DNA of 64,000 nt from Anaerolineales bacterium (GTDB taxonomy: Bacteria > Chloroflexota > Anaerolineae > Anaerolineales > Villigracilaceae). Each line of letters starts with the position of its first letter. The stretch's first letter is position 1. The position numbers and the translations under genes were made by a program. The stretch is from contig JAUXUL010000005.1 in assembly GCA_030680795.1 (NCBI GenBank), positions 1 to 64,000 of the forward strand, in the 5' to 3' direction. Shown here piece after piece: positions 62,797 to 64,000 of the stretch. The notes under the pieces were generated by a model. That model made no database searches, had not been told where the DNA came from, and saw nothing but the letters and a program-made list of their open reading frames with translations.

Positions 62797-64000
62797 CTAC
62801 GCAATCTTCCCCGCTACGGCAACACCCGATAAATACGCCCCATGCACAGTAGCGGGATATTCGCGGCTTGTGGCCTCCCCCGCAAAATATAAAACCTCGT
62901 CCACAGGTTCGAACAACGCATCATAATCATCGCCGCTGGCAAAAGGCGGGATGTGTGAATACGAACCAAAGGCAAGCGGGTCTTTTCCCCAACGTGTAAT
63001 AATAAAACCATCAGGCTCTGGAATTTCATCACCATAGATCACGCGCAGCGTTTTCATCGCGCCGGCAACGATCTCATCATCTGAAAGTTCCTCAAGCTCG
63101 TATCCCTTTGCCCCGCCGTGAAAGGCCATCAACACAGGCTCATTGATGTACGGCACGAAATTCAACCAGTCACACCACTCGCCCACGCGCTCACCCATAT
63201 AGGAAATTCCCTCGATCTCCTCATTCCAAAACACTCCTGGGAATTTCAAATAGACTTTATCGAGCACGCCCATATCGAGGCGATCAATTGCGGATTGTTT
63301 CAACTCAGGAAGCGGCGGCTCAAACTTTACCTCAGCCTGCTTCAACACCCCAAGCGGAAACGTGACAATGACTTTATCTGCCAAAAACATGCCTGACGAA
63401 GTGTTCACCTCCACGCCGTCTGCGCCATAGGAAATGGCTACCACCTTTGCGCCGAGGCGGATATCCAGTCCATTTGCGAGTCCGTCTGTGATCTGGTTAT
63501 ATCCTTTTGGAAAGACAACATCATTGCCGCCGAATTCTTCATCCTGATCCCATTCCCAAAGAGAAAGATCGTCAGGGTCTGCGCCATATTCCAGCGAAGT
63601 TACGCCTTGAATATAAAAATTCAGCCTGCGTAATTCTTCTGCCGAAAGATCTCGGGATGAAATGACTTCGTCAAAAGCCTGCTGAAGAGACCTGTCATTG
63701 TCAGTGTCCTCCTGCATTTGCGCCACTTCCTCGTAGATGGATTCAAACAAGTCTTCTATTTCTGTATATTCCGAGTCCGACATTTCACGCCCATCAAAGT
63801 CAAACACCAGGCCGTTGTCATAATCTGACGCGACAGTTTGCACACCGAATTTTTTGGCTAACTCGGTAATCGGATTCCCCTTGACACCGTGGATCCAGGA
63901 TGCGCCCAGGTCGAGCGGCACGCCAAGCGAAGTATCCGTCCACATGCGGCCGCCGATGCGGTTACGCGCTTCGATGATGATCACGCGAATGCCTTTGTCC
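62797..64000 (-). CDS. Flavin amine oxidase, N-terminus beyond window
   Basis: At least 400 residues. The visible start DKGIRVIIIEARNRIGGRMW is the FAD-binding Rossmann continuation (the GxGxxG lies outside). LGVPLDLGASWIHGVKGNP and the C-terminal PFASGDDYDALFEPVDEVLY, then FAGEATSREYPATVHGAYLSG match polyamine/monoamine oxidases. It oxidises amines with FAD. The gene extends past 64000. Confidence 0.9.
   Translation of the reverse strand, partial: DKGIRVIIIEARNRIGGRMWTDTSLGVPLDLGASWIHGVKGNPITELAKKFGVQTVASDYDNGLVFDFDGREMSDSEYTEIEDLFESIYEEVAQMQEDTDNDRSLQQAFDEVISSRDLSAEELRRLNFYIQGVTSLEYGADPDDLSLWEWDQDEEFGGNDVVFPKGYNQITDGLANGLDIRLGAKVVAISYGADGVEVNTSSGMFLADKVIVTFPLGVLKQAEVKFEPPLPELKQSAIDRLDMGVLDKVYLKFPGVFWNEEIEGISYMGERVGEWCDWLNFVPYINEPVLMAFHGGAKGYELEELSDDEIVAGAMKTLRVIYGDEIPEPDGFIITRWGKDPLAFGSYSHIPPFASGDDYDALFEPVDEVLYFAGEATSREYPATVHGAYLSGVAVAGKIA

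Overview
This 64 kb window looks like chromosomal DNA of a Gram-variable environmental bacterium, most likely an Anaerolineae-type member of Chloroflexota. That assignment is inferred from gene style: lipoproteins with Thr/Pro linkers, an MshA-like glycosyltransferase, DUF385 deazaflavin-type enzymes, abundant short palindromic repeats, and genes with a TATAAT box only 6-9 nt before ATG. No rRNA or other phylogenetic marker beyond L19 and ScpA is present to prove it.

The left 24.5 kb is an exopolysaccharide/capsule island. It starts with debris: a DUF4258/YgiT toxin-antitoxin pair, a truncated polysaccharide deacetylase fused to a tRNA 3' end. It continues with a BcsB-like periplasmic protein, a Wzz-type chain-length protein fused to a degenerate GGDEF domain, a membrane GT2 synthase, GT4 transferases, a CE4 deacetylase and methyltransferases. 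A tightly overlapping minus-strand operon follows (Wzx flippase, sulfotransferase, methyltransferase, APH-like kinase, two GT4s). Next come a second sulfotransferase, a Wzy/O-antigen ligase, an unknown lipoprotein, a CelD/BcsL-like acyltransferase, a WcaJ-like priming sugar transferase, and a second membrane protein with a degenerate GGDEF domain. Both GGDEF domains have lost the catalytic motif but keep an RxxD inhibitory-site motif with the canonical five-residue spacing. This suggests the polymer is controlled by c-di-GMP binding at both ends of the locus.

From 24.7 to 40.5 kb there is a mixed region: glutaredoxin, a NYN-LOTUS protein, an MshA-like GT, tRNA-Thr(CGT), radical SAM enzyme, upp, ICMT-like methyltransferases, a C69 peptidase, ComEA, CPBP protease, a GT39-type membrane transferase and a SET-domain protein. 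It also holds several broken genes: an acetyl-CoA synthetase remnant ending at the tRNA 3' end, a frameshifted ICMT, an alcohol dehydrogenase interrupted by a perfect palindrome, and a DUF433 remnant. One methyltransferase here carries two consecutive in-frame UGA codons followed by a bacterial SECIS-like hairpin.

From 40.9 to 64 kb the window is mostly housekeeping: a PotDABC-type ABC importer, acyl-CoA dehydrogenase and quinone-oxidoreductase-like genes, an acyl-CoA carboxylase set (carboxyltransferase, biotin carboxylase, biotin carrier), CYTH protein, glutamate racemase, gamma-glutamyl hydrolase, L19, FabF, MoaC-MoaD-MoaE, leaderless ScpA, and a partial flavin amine oxidase. Families of short inverted repeats are scattered throughout, several of them inserted in frame inside protein-coding genes.
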